Of a DNA stretch of 64,000 nt, positions 1-10,595 are shown piece after piece (within the stretch, counting starts at the first letter, position 1; every line of letters begins with the position of its first letter). The stretch comes from Streptococcaceae bacterium (GTDB lineage Bacteria; Bacillota; Bacilli; Lactobacillales; Streptococcaceae). A program made the position numbers and the translations under genes. The stretch covers positions 1-64,000 of the forward strand of contig JAISXW010000006.1 of NCBI GenBank assembly GCA_031270325.1. The letters are read 5' to 3'. Under the pieces are notes generated by a model that saw only the letters and a list, made by a program, of their open reading frames with translations, made no database searches and was not told the origin of the DNA.

Positions 1-43
1 TCAGTTCTTCTTGAAGTTTTATCATGACTCTAGTATATAACAA

Positions 44-79
44 AAACACTGTAAAGGGTTATGTTCACAGTGTTTTTGT
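44..79. terminator. Rho-independent terminator-like hairpin
   Basis: aaaaacactgt ... acagtgttttt perfect inverted repeat flanked by A/T runs. Confidence 0.7.
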
Positions 80-205
80 GAAATGGTAAAGTAGGTTGGC
101 TAGTTTTTCAGCAGTCTCCGTGATGAGAGTAGCCTTTTTTTGTACATAATTTAAGAAACGACCAAGCTATCTTTGAAAAGATTTTTCCTGATTTAGGGCA
201 AACTG

Positions 206-499
206 TACCTTTTGGGTTAAAGTTTCTAGCTTTTAGGTAAAGCATTCTACCTTTCAGGTTAAACTTTCTACCCTTTAGGTTAAACTTCCTACCTTTTAGG
301 TTAAAACTTCTACCTTTTAGGTTAAGCATTCTACCTTTTAGGTTAAGCACTCTACCCTTTAGGTTAAGCATTCTACCTTTTTGGTTAAACATTCTACCTT
401 TTTGGTTAAACTTCCTACCCTTTAGGTTAAGCATCCTACCCTTTAGGTTAAACATTCTACCTATTTAGAGAAACATTCCTCTGATTTAGAGGAAATTGC
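206..499. repeat. 21-bp tandem repeat array (about 14 units) with a short palindrome per unit
   Basis: Units such as taccttttaggttaagcattc at exact 21-bp steps; most units contain ACC(T)..(A)GGT arms; the last unit has different arms (cctct gattt agagg). Confidence 0.95.
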
Positions 500-670
500 C
501 GCTTATTAACTGAAACATTGCGCCTCTTTTGACAAACGTCCGTTTCTCAAACACAAGATGGCTGCTTTTGAATAGGGCTGAGCTTGGCGACGACTAGCTT
601 TTAAGCAAGAATCAGCTTTTTTTGGGGGATTTATCACTGCAGAGTTGGCAAAACCTTTAGGTCATCTGTG

Positions 671-1783
671 TTAATTATGTAAAAATTCAAGTGCTTTTTG
701 ATATTTTTTCAACCTTATCTCATCATCTTCTGTCAACTTACCTAGTCGTGACCGATCAGAATTATGTGTTAAATCTGCAAGTTTGACTGTGCGTGCGAGC
801 TTGTTTTGTTTGACATCTTCCAGATAAGTAAAATAGGGTTGATTTTTTTCATGAGTTAAAAGTTTGACTGCTATAATGACCGAACTTGGCATGCCAATTG
901 CTTGTAAATCAGCCTCTGTCACTTCCGTATCTTCAAGTGTATCATGAAGAAAAGCGACAGCCTTTTCCTCATCAGTCGCTACAAAACTTGCAACCTGCTT
1001 AGGATGTTCAATATAGTCAACACCAGCTTTATCTACTTGACCCGTATGAGCTGCTTTGGCTAGTAGATAAGCCCGTCTTGGAAAATCAGTGATATAAACA
1101 CCATGAACGGTATGCTCAACTTCAAAATCAATCATCACACGTTCAATTGCCAAGCGTACATCACTTAAAGGTTGATAATCATCTCGGATGAATTCATTCA
1201 TTTCCTCATCAGTAAATGAATGATCAACTAATTTATGTTTGCGCATCGCCCTACCCCAATCATATTTTGCTGTATCATATTTATGATGCCAATTACTTTC
1301 AACTTGCCATCGCCGAAACAAATAGTAATCTAAACGCTTGATAAATAATAGTTTTAAGTTTTTAGCTAAAGTATCATCAAAAAAATCAGAATAATACTGC
1401 TCTAATACAGGTAGAGGGGAATCTTCATTAATTCCTTCTGGTCGGTTTTGCCATACCTCAAAAGGTTTTTGCCATTCCTTATAAGGTATACCAAAATAAC
1501 AAATTTGATGATACAAAGCTTCATCAAATCGGTTGAGTTTATCCTTCATTTCCTCATAAGACAAATCATAAAAATTCTCTTTTATGATTGATTCATTATT
1601 TAATGACACTGAATCATCATTTTCGGGAGAGTGATGTGTCGTATAGGTTCTATCGGTGCTACTACTTGATGTGATGGTATCTCCATTCAATGACACTAAC
1701 CCACAAATCTCTCGAGACCAATAGGTAGTAATCGTCTGTTTCATCTTTGGTATCTTTGATAAATTTTCTTGACTTTGATCCAT
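671..1783 (-). CDS. HD-domain protein (RelA/SpoT-type HD phosphohydrolase-like)
   Basis: ORF 370 aa; HT..VDKAG..YIEHP..VA, FLHDTLEDT, LADLTHNSD motifs. Confidence 0.75.
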   Translation of the reverse strand: MDQSQENLSKIPKMKQTITTYWSREICGLVSLNGDTITSSSSTDRTYTTHHSPENDDSVSLNNESIIKENFYDLSYEEMKDKLNRFDEALYHQICYFGIPYKEWQKPFEVWQNRPEGINEDSPLPVLEQYYSDFFDDTLAKNLKLLFIKRLDYYLFRRWQVESNWHHKYDTAKYDWGRAMRKHKLVDHSFTDEEMNEFIRDDYQPLSDVRLAIERVMIDFEVEHTVHGVYITDFPRRAYLLAKAAHTGQVDKAGVDYIEHPKQVASFVATDEEKAVAFLHDTLEDTEVTEADLQAIGMPSSVIIAVKLLTHEKNQPYFTYLEDVKQNKLARTVKLADLTHNSDRSRLGKLTEDDEIRLKKYQKALEFLHN

Positions 1784-1971
1784 GAGTTATCCTTTCAATC
1801 AATTATAGCATAACTCAGCAACAACTTATCGCCAACTAAATGATTAGACAAGGTACGTTTCGAGACGAAAAATAGAAGAGATAGCCTGCGGACAAAGCAC
1901 CCTACACTTGATTAAATGGCTTGTAATTGACATCTAATCAGGTGTATAATGACAGTGAGAGGAGGTTCAAG

Positions 1972-2238
1972 ATGGATAAGTTAGCAAATCTTAAATCATC
2001 AGACGTTAAGGCGTGGCTGCGAAAGCCAGACGGATCAATTATCGCTAAGTTGTTTGTTTTAGGGTTGATTTTTTATTCGGGTATTCTTGTTGGACCTCTG
2101 ATGGTGATTGAGTATTCACTCCGGTTAAAGGAACGGAAACTCAGCGATAGCGAGAGGTTAAACTGCTGGATTAAGTTAGTTTTGCACATCATCTGGTTTG
2201 TCCTCGCTCTAGGCATGTTTATTAAATTTTACAGATAA
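1972..2238 (+). CDS. small membrane protein
   Basis: AGGAGG upstream of ATG at 1972, TATAAT at 1945-1950, two hydrophobic segments. Confidence 0.6.
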   Translation: MDKLANLKSSDVKAWLRKPDGSIIAKLFVLGLIFYSGILVGPLMVIEYSLRLKERKLSDSERLNCWIKLVLHIIWFVLALGMFIKFYR

Positions 2239-2248
2239 GAGACTAGAA

Positions 2249-2280
2249 GCACCTTGTAAGTTTAGGGTGTTTTTTTATTA
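2249..2280 (+). terminator. Rho-independent terminator
   Basis: agcaccttgtaagtttagggtgttttttt after the small membrane protein gene. Confidence 0.6.
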
Positions 2281-2321
2281 CTATTAGGCTAGACATCAAA
2301 AAAAACACTGCCGAGTGCTTT

Positions 2322-2567
2322 TTAACCATATGCAATTATCGCTTCTTGATTTAATTCAGGTTTTGTCCACTTCAACATTACGTTCCGATCGGCACCTTTA
2401 GAAAAAGGCCAGCCGATGTCGCCGTCATCAAATCTTGTTTGGTTTGTTTCTCGATTAATAAAACCACTAACCGTTTTTCCATTAGTAGAAGTTTTAAATT
2501 CATATTCCCACTCAACGCCATTGATTCCTAAAAATTTAATGATTAACATCTGATTGACTCCTTTCAA
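2322..2567 (-). CDS. small protein; paralogue of the putative immunity protein at 33963-34190
   Basis: C-terminal 24 aa GADRNVMLKWTKPELNQEAIIAYG differs at one position from the ORF at 33963-34190. Confidence 0.6.
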   Translation of the reverse strand: MKGVNQMLIIKFLGINGVEWEYEFKTSTNGKTVSGFINRETNQTRFDDGDIGWPFSKGADRNVMLKWTKPELNQEAIIAYG

Positions 2568-2718
2568 AGAGATTGTTTGTTGTAGCGAATGCTTCGTTCG
2601 AGTATTTTATTTAGTAATCATAGTCGGATTTTTTTAACTCTTTCTGTCACTCTTGCCGTTTTTTAAAACTGTCAATCGCTTTTTGCTCTGAAATGCTATC
2701 AGCTTATTCCAAACAATT

Positions 2719-3051
2719 TCAACCCGAAATCCAGCAAGCATATCGCTCACCTTTATCAAACGCTCTAATCGCCGTCAAGATATGATGCGAGCTTAACTGT
2801 GGATAGGTAGATTGATATTCTTGTCCATCTATCGTAGGAAATCTGAGGACTTGGAAATGCGGTTGTAAGTCATATCCCAGCGGTTTTGCTCTTAAGTGTA
2901 ATGGACGCGGGTCATAGGTTTGCCAATCTAAATCAATAACTGCAACACCCCAATTATTATATTTTCCTCGTACTATATCTGGCGACACTGGGGCCCAGTA
3001 GAATTTGAACTTATTGCCTTTTTTATTAATTAAATAATATTGACCATTCAT
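2719..3051 (-). CDS. hypothetical protein (possible immunity-type protein)
   Basis: ORF 110 aa with plausible start; in a co-oriented series of small ORFs. Confidence 0.5.
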   Translation of the reverse strand: MNGQYYLINKKGNKFKFYWAPVSPDIVRGKYNNWGVAVIDLDWQTYDPRPLHLRAKPLGYDLQPHFQVLRFPTIDGQEYQSTYPQLSSHHILTAIRAFDKGERYACWISG

Positions 3052-3074
3052 ATCAAACTCCTTTTATGACAAGG

Positions 3075-3407
3075 CTAATAAATATCCCAGAACATATCAT
3101 GCCACTCTTCTTCAGACATCTCGCCAGAAAAAAACAGATTAATTAAGGCTTTGATATTTTTAAAATCACTATTAGCATCCGATTCTAAATCATGAAATAC
3201 AGTTGTGAACATCATACCATAAATCCCACAAGTAATAACAAAAGGAGGACCGCCTTTCGCAATACTCTCAAGCGTTATCCGTGCGCCATCTGTACTTTCG
3301 TCGTCTTTAAGAATAATACCGCCTTCAGAACCTTCCAAGCCAATTGTCAGACCTTCATTATACTTATGCCACATCAACTTCTCTCCCATAAAGATAACGA
3401 TGACCAT
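3075..3407 (-). CDS. hypothetical protein (possible immunity-type protein)
   Basis: ORF 110 aa; internal start MWHKYNEG.. likely. Confidence 0.5.
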   Translation of the reverse strand: MVIVIFMGEKLMWHKYNEGLTIGLEGSEGGIILKDDESTDGARITLESIAKGGPPFVITCGIYGMMFTTVFHDLESDANSDFKNIKALINLFFSGEMSEEEWHDMFWDIY

Positions 3408-3437
3408 CGTAGTAAAACGGTCAACAGCTTAAAATCC

Positions 3438-4055
3438 CTAAGCATTTCTCTGACCAAGAATCCGAGTAAACTCTGTTTTCAAAGTATTATAGATGAGTGT
3501 GGCTTTCTCGCCGAATTGTTTTTGCAATTTGGTGTGAAACTCTGTCTTATCTTGTTCGGTTTTGAACAGGTTGTAAATATATTTGTAGTCTGTCGGTTTG
3601 ATTTTTAAATCTTTGAGGCTGCTTCTGATTGTCTTTTGATCTGCTGTTGTCAAGTGACCGGTTTGTTTGACGGCATTTTTTTCTTTGACCACGGTCTTGA
3701 TTGCTTTGCCTGACAAGGTTTGTTTGACCAAGATTTTAACAGCTGGATTGGCTTGTCGCCAAAAATCAATGACGGCATCATAGCCCCGATCTTTACTGAC
3801 AATCGTAAAAGACTTGTCAGTTTGCGTCACCACTAAGCTACCCAAGAGTGTTGCCAATTGAAAATCAAGATAGTCTGGCTGTGTTTTTTCGGTCACATAC
3901 AGCTTGATGTTTTTTGACATAATCTTTTTCAAATCTACAGCTGGTATTTTGGCTGATTGGCCAATGAACAAATAAATTTCATCAGCAGTTGAAATGGCTT
4001 CAATGCCATCAAAACCGTTCTGATGTACGTTTTCATAATCAATTAAGTAAATCAT
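3438..4055 (-). CDS. PIN-like domain (NYN/PIN7-type) putative nuclease
   Basis: MIYLIDYENVHQNG..., SLVVTQTDKSFTIVSKDRGYD pattern of PIN-like proteins. Confidence 0.7.
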   Translation of the reverse strand: MIYLIDYENVHQNGFDGIEAISTADEIYLFIGQSAKIPAVDLKKIMSKNIKLYVTEKTQPDYLDFQLATLLGSLVVTQTDKSFTIVSKDRGYDAVIDFWRQANPAVKILVKQTLSGKAIKTVVKEKNAVKQTGHLTTADQKTIRSSLKDLKIKPTDYKYIYNLFKTEQDKTEFHTKLQKQFGEKATLIYNTLKTEFTRILGQRNA

Positions 4056-4100
4056 AGTTACTTCTTTCTATTTATTGCGAGTCTGTCGCATTCGTCACGG

Positions 4101-4685
4101 TCAGGTCAGATGAAAGGTTGTCACGATTTGATCAGCGACTTGTTGTGCGGCTAAGTGTGTATTGTTGATTTTGAGATAGCTAACGTTGGGGAAGCGGTGC
4201 AAAATTTCACCATCAAGCGAATTTAAGCGATGTATGTCGGCGGCAGCGAGTAACTCGCTTTCCGAAAAGGCAATATCTCGTTTAGAAGGTTTGGCTGCTA
4301 GCCGATCCTCATGCTGATTTCGAGCCAGACGCACATCAAGGTTGGCAACAAGTTCAACAAAATAAATCGCTTGTCCCGCAGACGAGAATATCTGTACGAT
4401 CTCATCAAAGAAGGCCATATCCTCCTCAATATCAAAAGCCATGACGGCGGTAAAAATAAGACTTGTCGTCACATTTGTTGGCGTATTTTCAGTGAAGGCT
4501 TTGAATAAGCCCCGTCGAGTTTGCCTAGATAGCTCAAAAGTCGCTGATGTAAAGCCTAAAAATTTAGAGAAAATATCAATCGTTTCATGATTGAATAAAA
4601 GCCTGCCGTCAATTCTTTTTTCTAGCGCACGACCAACAGTCATCTTCCCCACAGCCTGTGGTCCGAAAATTAAAATCAAGCTCAT
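4101..4685 (-). CDS. P-loop kinase-like AAA protein
   Basis: MSLILIFGPQAVGKMTVGRAL Walker A. Confidence 0.7.
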   Translation of the reverse strand: MSLILIFGPQAVGKMTVGRALEKRIDGRLLFNHETIDIFSKFLGFTSATFELSRQTRRGLFKAFTENTPTNVTTSLIFTAVMAFDIEEDMAFFDEIVQIFSSAGQAIYFVELVANLDVRLARNQHEDRLAAKPSKRDIAFSESELLAAADIHRLNSLDGEILHRFPNVSYLKINNTHLAAQQVADQIVTTFHLT

Positions 4686-4713
4686 CTCTTTCTTCCTACT
4701 CTCTATGCTCAGG

Positions 4714-5634
4714 CTAACGCCTACTCTCGTCAGTCGCCCGAGGCAATTGACTTGCCAGCTCCTTAATTTTTCTCAAGCGGTGGTTGACTCCTGATTTGCC
4801 TAGCGGTGTGGCGAGTGTTTGCCCGAGTGCCACAATTGTTGCATCTGGATTGGCGATTCGAGCTAGGGCAATCTCCCGCAGATTATCCGGTAGTTTATTC
4901 TGACTTTGGAGTAATTTGATGGCCTCGATCACAGCTTGGGCGGCGTTGACTGTTTTGCCAATATTAGCCGCCTCAAAATTGGTTTGTCGGTTCGCCCTGT
5001 TGCGCATTTCCCGCACGATTTTAGCGTCTTCAAACTTAAATCTGGCTTTATTGGCGCCAATCAAACTGAGAAAGTCGATCAACATCTCAGAATTCGATAG
5101 ATAAGTCACGACCCTTGTCTTGCGGACAATCGTCTTGCTGACGATACCGAAAGTTGCCAGTAACTGTTGTAAGTCTAGCGCATGTTCTTCATAATAAGAA
5201 GCGATTTCCAAGTGATATTTGGCGTGTTCAGGATCGCTGACACTGCCGCTGCTGAGAAAAGCACCACGTAGATAATCAACTGCCATCTTCTCATCAAACT
5301 TGACAGAGTCTGGCACACCGTGATCCAATAGCAGACTGTCGGCTAACTCAAAGCGATCCAAAACCTCCGACACCTTGTCGCTAATGACTAGCGTATAAAC
5401 ACGATTCTTAGACAAGGTCGTCTTTTGATGTGTTCGGATACTGGCCTGAATCCCATAGTTTGCAGACAAAGCCTTGTAAATAAAGCGAGCCGTGGTCGTG
5501 TTTTCAGTCGTGATCGACAGGGTCAAGCCATTTGAAATGCCTAACACACCATTCATCCGTAGCAAAGCAATCATCACACCGTCCGTCACAGCGGCTTGGG
5601 TCAGCTCTTTTTTGACTTCAGTTGTAAAACTCAT
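4714..5634 (-). CDS. whiA: DNA-binding protein WhiA
   Basis: [11 protein letters not shown] start, GAFLSSGSV, NRQTNFEAANIGKTV; adjacent to yvcK/rapZ. Confidence 0.95.
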   Translation of the reverse strand: MSFTTEVKKELTQAAVTDGVMIALLRMNGVLGISNGLTLSITTENTTTARFIYKALSANYGIQASIRTHQKTTLSKNRVYTLVISDKVSEVLDRFELADSLLLDHGVPDSVKFDEKMAVDYLRGAFLSSGSVSDPEHAKYHLEIASYYEEHALDLQQLLATFGIVSKTIVRKTRVVTYLSNSEMLIDFLSLIGANKARFKFEDAKIVREMRNRANRQTNFEAANIGKTVNAAQAVIEAIKLLQSQNKLPDNLREIALARIANPDATIVALGQTLATPLGKSGVNHRLRKIKELASQLPRATDESRR

Positions 5635-6608
5635 GACGTCTGATGCTCGCTAATTCTCATGATTTCCTCTGTCACCGCATCGCCATTGTGAAAGGCACCG
5701 CCATCGACTAACTTGAGAAAGTTGTTGGAAATTACCCGCACATTTTCGGCCTGTAAGCCTGCAAAATCGTGCTTGACTTGGACGAGGTATTCGTCAAACT
5801 TATTGCTATTCATATAGCTGTCTGGTACGGTCTCGACATTGACCAAGACAGTGTCAATAAAGCCTGCTCCAACGTGTTGGTGTAAGACTTTGACGTGATC
5901 GGCATCGGTAAAGTTTTCTGTCTCGCCACGCTGAGTCATGATATTGCAGACATAGACGACCTGTGCCTCAGTCTTGAGCAAGGCCTCCCGTATCTCCGAA
6001 ATGACCACATTAGGTAAAATCGACGTGAACAAACTCCCCGGCCCCATGACAATCGTATCCGCAGACATAATCGCCTTGACAACGTGCCGTGAAGCTGTCG
6101 GTTCTTCGTCATTGTAGGTATTGGTCACATAGACATGGTCAATCGTCCCCGGATAATCGGCAATATGGCTCTCCCCTACCACTTCTGTCTGGTCTTGAAA
6201 GACAGCGTGTAAGGTCAGAGCCGCTTCGCTTGAGGGTAAGATCCGCCCTTGAACGTGAAAGAATTTAGATAAGATCTGAATCGCATTATAAGTCGAGCCT
6301 TGCATTTCAGAGATACCCGCAATGACCAGATTCCCAATGGGATGACCGCTTAAAGGCCCATCATCCGCACGAAATCGGTATTGAAAGATTTGTTCATAGA
6401 GTCTGGGCATATCACTCATGGCGACCAAGACTTTGCGTAAATCTCCGGGAGGGGCAATATCTAACACGCCCCGAAGTTCTCCAGAACTCCCTCCATCATC
6501 AGCCACTGTGACAATCGCGGTCAAATCCACAAACTCTTGTCTCAAGGAATTGAGAATGACGGGAATACCTGTCCCACCACCAATCACCACAATTTTTTTC
6601 TTTCTCAT
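5631..6608 (-). CDS. yvcK: YvcK family gluconeogenesis factor
   Basis: [15 protein letters not shown].., [12 protein letters not shown]; likely start at MRKKK. Confidence 0.93.
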   Translation of the reverse strand: MRKKKIVVIGGGTGIPVILNSLRQEFVDLTAIVTVADDGGSSGELRGVLDIAPPGDLRKVLVAMSDMPRLYEQIFQYRFRADDGPLSGHPIGNLVIAGISEMQGSTYNAIQILSKFFHVQGRILPSSEAALTLHAVFQDQTEVVGESHIADYPGTIDHVYVTNTYNDEEPTASRHVVKAIMSADTIVMGPGSLFTSILPNVVISEIREALLKTEAQVVYVCNIMTQRGETENFTDADHVKVLHQHVGAGFIDTVLVNVETVPDSYMNSNKFDEYLVQVKHDFAGLQAENVRVISNNFLKLVDGGAFHNGDAVTEEIMRISEHQTS

Positions 6609-7498
6609 GAGCGATTCACCGTTTCCTTCCGTCTGTCTTTGTCCCGATGACTGAGATGTACGGGCCACTTGTCAGCTGTCAGCTCCTCGGCTATCCGTTT
6701 GGCAAAGGCGACACTCCGGTGTTGTCCTCCCGTACAGCCGACAGCAATCACTAGGACTGACTTGCCTTCTTTTTGGTAACCGGGAATAATCGGATTGAGC
6801 ATGCCCATCAAGTTCGTATAGAAAGCTTCTGACTCAGGCGCTCCCATGACATATTGGTAGACTGCTTGATCAAGCCCTGTCTGGTTGCGCAATTCTGGGA
6901 TATAGTGAGGATTGGGTAGGAATCTAACATCAAATACCAAGTCAGCGTCTAATGGTAGCCCGTACTTGAACCCGAAACTCATCACTTCGATTCTAAAAGG
7001 AAGGGTCGTGTTCTCAGTCGCAAATTGTTGGCTGATCTGTGTCCGAAGATTGCGAGGTGTTAGCTTGCTGGTGTCGATTACGTGTTGTGAACTAGACTTC
7101 AGAGGCGACAATAAGTCACGCTCCCGAACGATACCGTCTAAGACTCGACCCTCTTCGGCGAGTGGATGACTCCGCCGTGTTTCCTTGTAGCGTGCGACTA
7201 ATTCTTCATCAGAGCTATCCAAAAATAGCAAGCGGAAGTCAACATTGGGGTTATCGGATAAGTCATTGACGATAGCGGATAAGTCATCAAAAAATCTCCG
7301 ACTGCGCATATCCACAACCATGGCAACCTTATCAATGTCGCCGGTTTCAGATGTCGTCAGCAGACTGACAAATTTGTCAATCAGATTGGCGGGCATATTA
7401 TCCACCGTAAAGTAACCCATATCCTCAAAGGATTGAATGGCAACGGTCTTGCCAGCCCCACTCATCCCAGTAATAATCACTAAATTAATTTTTTGCAT
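6605..7498 (-). CDS. rapZ: RNase adapter RapZ
   Basis: [40 protein letters not shown]. Confidence 0.95.
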   Translation of the reverse strand: MQKINLVIITGMSGAGKTVAIQSFEDMGYFTVDNMPANLIDKFVSLLTTSETGDIDKVAMVVDMRSRRFFDDLSAIVNDLSDNPNVDFRLLFLDSSDEELVARYKETRRSHPLAEEGRVLDGIVRERDLLSPLKSSSQHVIDTSKLTPRNLRTQISQQFATENTTLPFRIEVMSFGFKYGLPLDADLVFDVRFLPNPHYIPELRNQTGLDQAVYQYVMGAPESEAFYTNLMGMLNPIIPGYQKEGKSVLVIAVGCTGGQHRSVAFAKRIAEELTADKWPVHLSHRDKDRRKETVNRS

Positions 7499-7532
7499 TT
7501 AAGACTCCTATATTCAGATGTGTCGCAAGCGT

Positions 7533-8159
7533 TTAGTTCAGCCTCCTTTGACCGCCAAAATATCTTTTGCTTTTGACTAATAAAACCAGCCAGAAAGCGA
7601 CATAAAGGAGGCCGAAGATGATAAAGCAGAGCATGAAATAAGTTTCAGGTAGGATGTTAATCACAGGGTCAGTCGCTGGATCAAACAACCAAGTCGTATC
7701 ACGAAAAAAGAGTTGATGAAAGCTGATAAAAATCGGTTCAAAGCCACCGAATAGGGCAATGCCCAAGATGATCAGCGGAATCAGGAGACAAATCTTAAGC
7801 CCTTGATAAAATTGCCGATAAATCCCCTTTTGGATCAAGCGATAAGCCGGTATTGCTAGCAGCACCATGACGACAAAAGCGAGGAGAAACAACTGTTTGA
7901 CGTCCGCAAAATGCTTTAAACCGCCTGCCGAACTCGAAAAGTCTGGCAGCTTTAGTGTGCTAACCCACGGCTTGAGCAGATAGGCCATCAAGACATCAAA
8001 GTTATCATGAATCGTTTGCCGACTCAGATCGGTCAGCTGAGGGAGTTTCAAGACATCAATCAAGCTCAGAAATAGCGGAATCGCTAGCAAGATGGTTAGA
8101 GAGGCGCTGGTCGCAATCGACCACACAATCGTCAAAGAAAAGTGAAGTTTAGCTTTCAT
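7533..8159 (-). CDS. TIGR01906 family integral membrane protein
   Basis: Multi-TM ORF next to the TIGR01457 HAD gene, a common Lactobacillales order. Confidence 0.75.
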   Translation of the reverse strand: MKAKLHFSLTIVWSIATSASLTILLAIPLFLSLIDVLKLPQLTDLSRQTIHDNFDVLMAYLLKPWVSTLKLPDFSSSAGGLKHFADVKQLFLLAFVVMVLLAIPAYRLIQKGIYRQFYQGLKICLLIPLIILGIALFGGFEPIFISFHQLFFRDTTWLFDPATDPVINILPETYFMLCFIIFGLLYVAFWLVLLVKSKRYFGGQRRLN

Positions 8160-8169
8160 CCTAGCACAC

Positions 8170-8934
8170 TCACAACTGCCAGTCGTCGAGCGAGGCGACG
8201 ACATAGGTTGGTGCAATCGGTAACTGCTGGACATCATCAGCTTTGGTAAAGCCTGTTGTCACGAGCAAGGTGTCGATATCATTATCAATCCCAGCCCGAA
8301 TATCCGTCAGGTAGTTGTCCCCGACCATCAATAGCTCTCGCCGTGGGATACCAATCCGATCGACCGCCTTGCTCATGATGATGGCATTGGGTTTGCCGAT
8401 AAAGATCGGCTTAATGCGTGTCGCAGCTGCCAAGAGTTGATTGATACTTCCAGCCCCCGGCAAGAGTCCCCGTTCTGTCGGAATACTCAAATCAGGATTC
8501 GTCCCGATAAACATCGCCCCATTGGCAATGGCAAGTGTGGCGAGGGTCAACTTTTCATAGGTTAAGTCATTGTCCAAGCCAACCACAACATAGGCTGGGT
8601 GCTCCGTGTCTCGTTGATAGGTCGCATAGATGGCGGACTTGAGCCCAGACTCGCCGATGACATAGGCGGTATCGCCTTTTGCCATGTCGTTCATGTAGTC
8701 CAATGTCGCCAGTGTCGCCGTATAGATCGTTTCCTCGGCTGTGATAATGTCAAACTTGTCCCGCAGACGTGCCTGAACTTGTGCAGGCGTTTTGGTCGTG
8801 TTATTGGTCACGAACAGATAGGGCAGGTTTTGCGCTTGTAGCCGTTTGACAAACCGCGTGCCTGCTTCGATTTTGTCTTCGCCTAGATAGATCGTCCCGT
8901 CTAGGTCAATCAAGTAGCCTTTGTATGTCTTCAT
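8170..8934 (-). CDS. TIGR01457 family HAD-type hydrolase
   Basis: [37 protein letters not shown]. Confidence 0.9.
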   Translation of the reverse strand: MKTYKGYLIDLDGTIYLGEDKIEAGTRFVKRLQAQNLPYLFVTNNTTKTPAQVQARLRDKFDIITAEETIYTATLATLDYMNDMAKGDTAYVIGESGLKSAIYATYQRDTEHPAYVVVGLDNDLTYEKLTLATLAIANGAMFIGTNPDLSIPTERGLLPGAGSINQLLAAATRIKPIFIGKPNAIIMSKAVDRIGIPRRELLMVGDNYLTDIRAGIDNDIDTLLVTTGFTKADDVQQLPIAPTYVVASLDDWQL

Positions 8935-8935
8935 A

Positions 8936-9664
8936 TTATTTGCTTCTCCAACTGAGTTCAGCTTGGGCGTGATGGTCGGTGGTCACAATCTCATGATAGG
9001 TCTGACTGCCGTCTACTAGCAGTTTGGAGCTAACATCCACTCCGTACATCACTTCTTTCGTGTATTTCAAATGAATCGTTTGCGGCACATATTGACTCAG
9101 AAAGTCAAAGCCTAAACTATCCGTCATCCAGTCTAAGTACTTGCTATTATTGACATGACCATTGAGATCAATGTCGTTAAAGCGGACATGATAGGTCCGC
9201 TCCAGCATGGTCGCTGACTTGAGGGTCTGGTATTGGTGGCCGCGAATGACCTTGTTGAGCTTGTCGGCTTCAAAAGGCGCTATCAGCTCGTCTGGAATGC
9301 GCGCAACCTTGCGGCGAATCGCATCCATCAAGACAAAGGTCGTGCTAATCGTCAAGAGCTGCTCGCCCTTTGCGCCGTAAACATTAAAGTCTCGGTAGCA
9401 GAAAAACTTATTGTAGGCTCTGGCGACTGTTTCGATCTTGAGCTGTTCATTGGCAAGCGGCAAGCGGCGAATCTCGGCATCATGCGCCACAATCACCCAA
9501 AGACACTGATACTGCGCTCTGACCCAGTCATCACTGACACCTAAGGCATGGGACTGCTCGCCCGAGACCTGTAAGGCAACATTGAACAAGCTGGATAATT
9601 TCATATTGCCATTGGCATCACTTTCATAATAAGGGACGGTATAGTTCTTGCTGTAAGTTAACAT
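8936..9664 (-). CDS. acyl-ACP thioesterase
   Basis: [14 protein letters not shown]; hot-dog fold [19 protein letters not shown]. Confidence 0.9.
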   Translation of the reverse strand: MLTYSKNYTVPYYESDANGNMKLSSLFNVALQVSGEQSHALGVSDDWVRAQYQCLWVIVAHDAEIRRLPLANEQLKIETVARAYNKFFCYRDFNVYGAKGEQLLTISTTFVLMDAIRRKVARIPDELIAPFEADKLNKVIRGHQYQTLKSATMLERTYHVRFNDIDLNGHVNNSKYLDWMTDSLGFDFLSQYVPQTIHLKYTKEVMYGVDVSSKLLVDGSQTYHEIVTTDHHAQAELSWRSK

Positions 9665-9734
9665 ACTCTTATTCTACCAAAAAAACGTCTGAAATGGCGA
9701 GGTAATGGTCAATAGACCGACGACAAAGGTATTT

Positions 9735-9768
9735 ACTAAAAATTAAAAAGCGTGGTCTTTAGCCACAC
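9735..9768 (-). terminator. Rho-independent terminator
   Basis: Minus strand AGTGTGGCTAAAGACCACGCTTTTT; it lies just past the 9782 end of the GH25 gene. Confidence 0.6.
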
Positions 9769-9781
9769 TTTCTGCTTTGAT

Positions 9782-10591
9782 TTAATTCATTGGATTGCCG
9801 TGATTAAACAGTTTGTTGTAAGCGTCAAGGTTAGTGATCCGATTAAAGTCGAGGTCATGGGCAAAGCCGTTGAGCCGACCCTGACTGGTGTATTGGTGCA
9901 AGTCATAGTCGATATCCGTGTCAGGCGACGCATCCCAATAGCCAGTATCGCGACCATAATGCGCCAACCAAACGGCATCAAAAGCACTGACGTCTATTTG
10001 ATTGGCTGTGACAAACCAATCCTGCGTGTAGATTCCAACCTTTTTGGCGCCGAGCTTGACCAATTCTTCTCGGAAAGCCTGAATGCCCTGATTAAAGTTC
10101 TTTTTCATCGTCACTTCTTCGACATCTACCCACCAAAAAGTCGGGTGATACTTGACAGCACGCTGATAAAACTTCTTCGCCTCCTGTCGCATGGCTGCTT
10201 TTGATGTCCCGTCAATATAAGCATAGACTGCCACAGGCACACCTCGCTTTTGAAAGGCTTTGATGTGTTTCGCCATCGCCTTATCTTGCCCATCTTTATC
10301 TGCGGCAGCATTTGTTTTTTCCAGACTGATGCCATGCTGGACACGGACAATAACCCCATTGACCTGTTGGGCAAGCGCATCATAGTTCATCTCGCTAGGC
10401 AATTGCCAACCCGAAATATCAATGATCGGTTTCTTGATGTCAATCCCGTGATTAAGTGTGACCTTAGTCACAACCTCATCAGTCTCAGGTTGGGCAATCG
10501 TTAAGTTGAGCAATAAGCTCACGATACTTACTGACAGCAAAGTTGCAAATAGGAGCGGTATCGGCTTTAAGTGTTTTCTCATCATGTTCAC
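9782..10591 (-). CDS. GH25 family lysozyme-like protein
   Basis: IDISGWQLPSEMNYDAL ... WWVDVE ... VGIYTQDW ... DLHQYTSQG. Confidence 0.85.
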   Translation of the reverse strand: MNMMRKHLKPIPLLFATLLSVSIVSLLLNLTIAQPETDEVVTKVTLNHGIDIKKPIIDISGWQLPSEMNYDALAQQVNGVIVRVQHGISLEKTNAAADKDGQDKAMAKHIKAFQKRGVPVAVYAYIDGTSKAAMRQEAKKFYQRAVKYHPTFWWVDVEEVTMKKNFNQGIQAFREELVKLGAKKVGIYTQDWFVTANQIDVSAFDAVWLAHYGRDTGYWDASPDTDIDYDLHQYTSQGRLNGFAHDLDFNRITNLDAYNKLFNHGNPMN

Positions 10592-10595
10592 TCAT

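Noticed and set aside
108-455. 115-aa ORF of NLKGR heptads
   Set aside because: Created by the 21-bp repeat array (21 = 7 codons); no plausible start/RBS context, and analogous arrays elsewhere have 22-bp units that cannot be coding.
1927-1950. Partial complement between the small RNA spacer-like segment (CCTGATTG) and the promoter of the 1972-2238 gene (taatcagg)
   Set aside because: Only 7 contiguous nt, expected by chance in 64 kb.
3192-3608. 138-aa plus-strand ORF
   Set aside because: Antisense to two minus-strand ORFs, including the PIN-like gene.
9752-10204. 150-aa plus-strand ORF
   Set aside because: Antisense to the clear GH25 gene; no family features.
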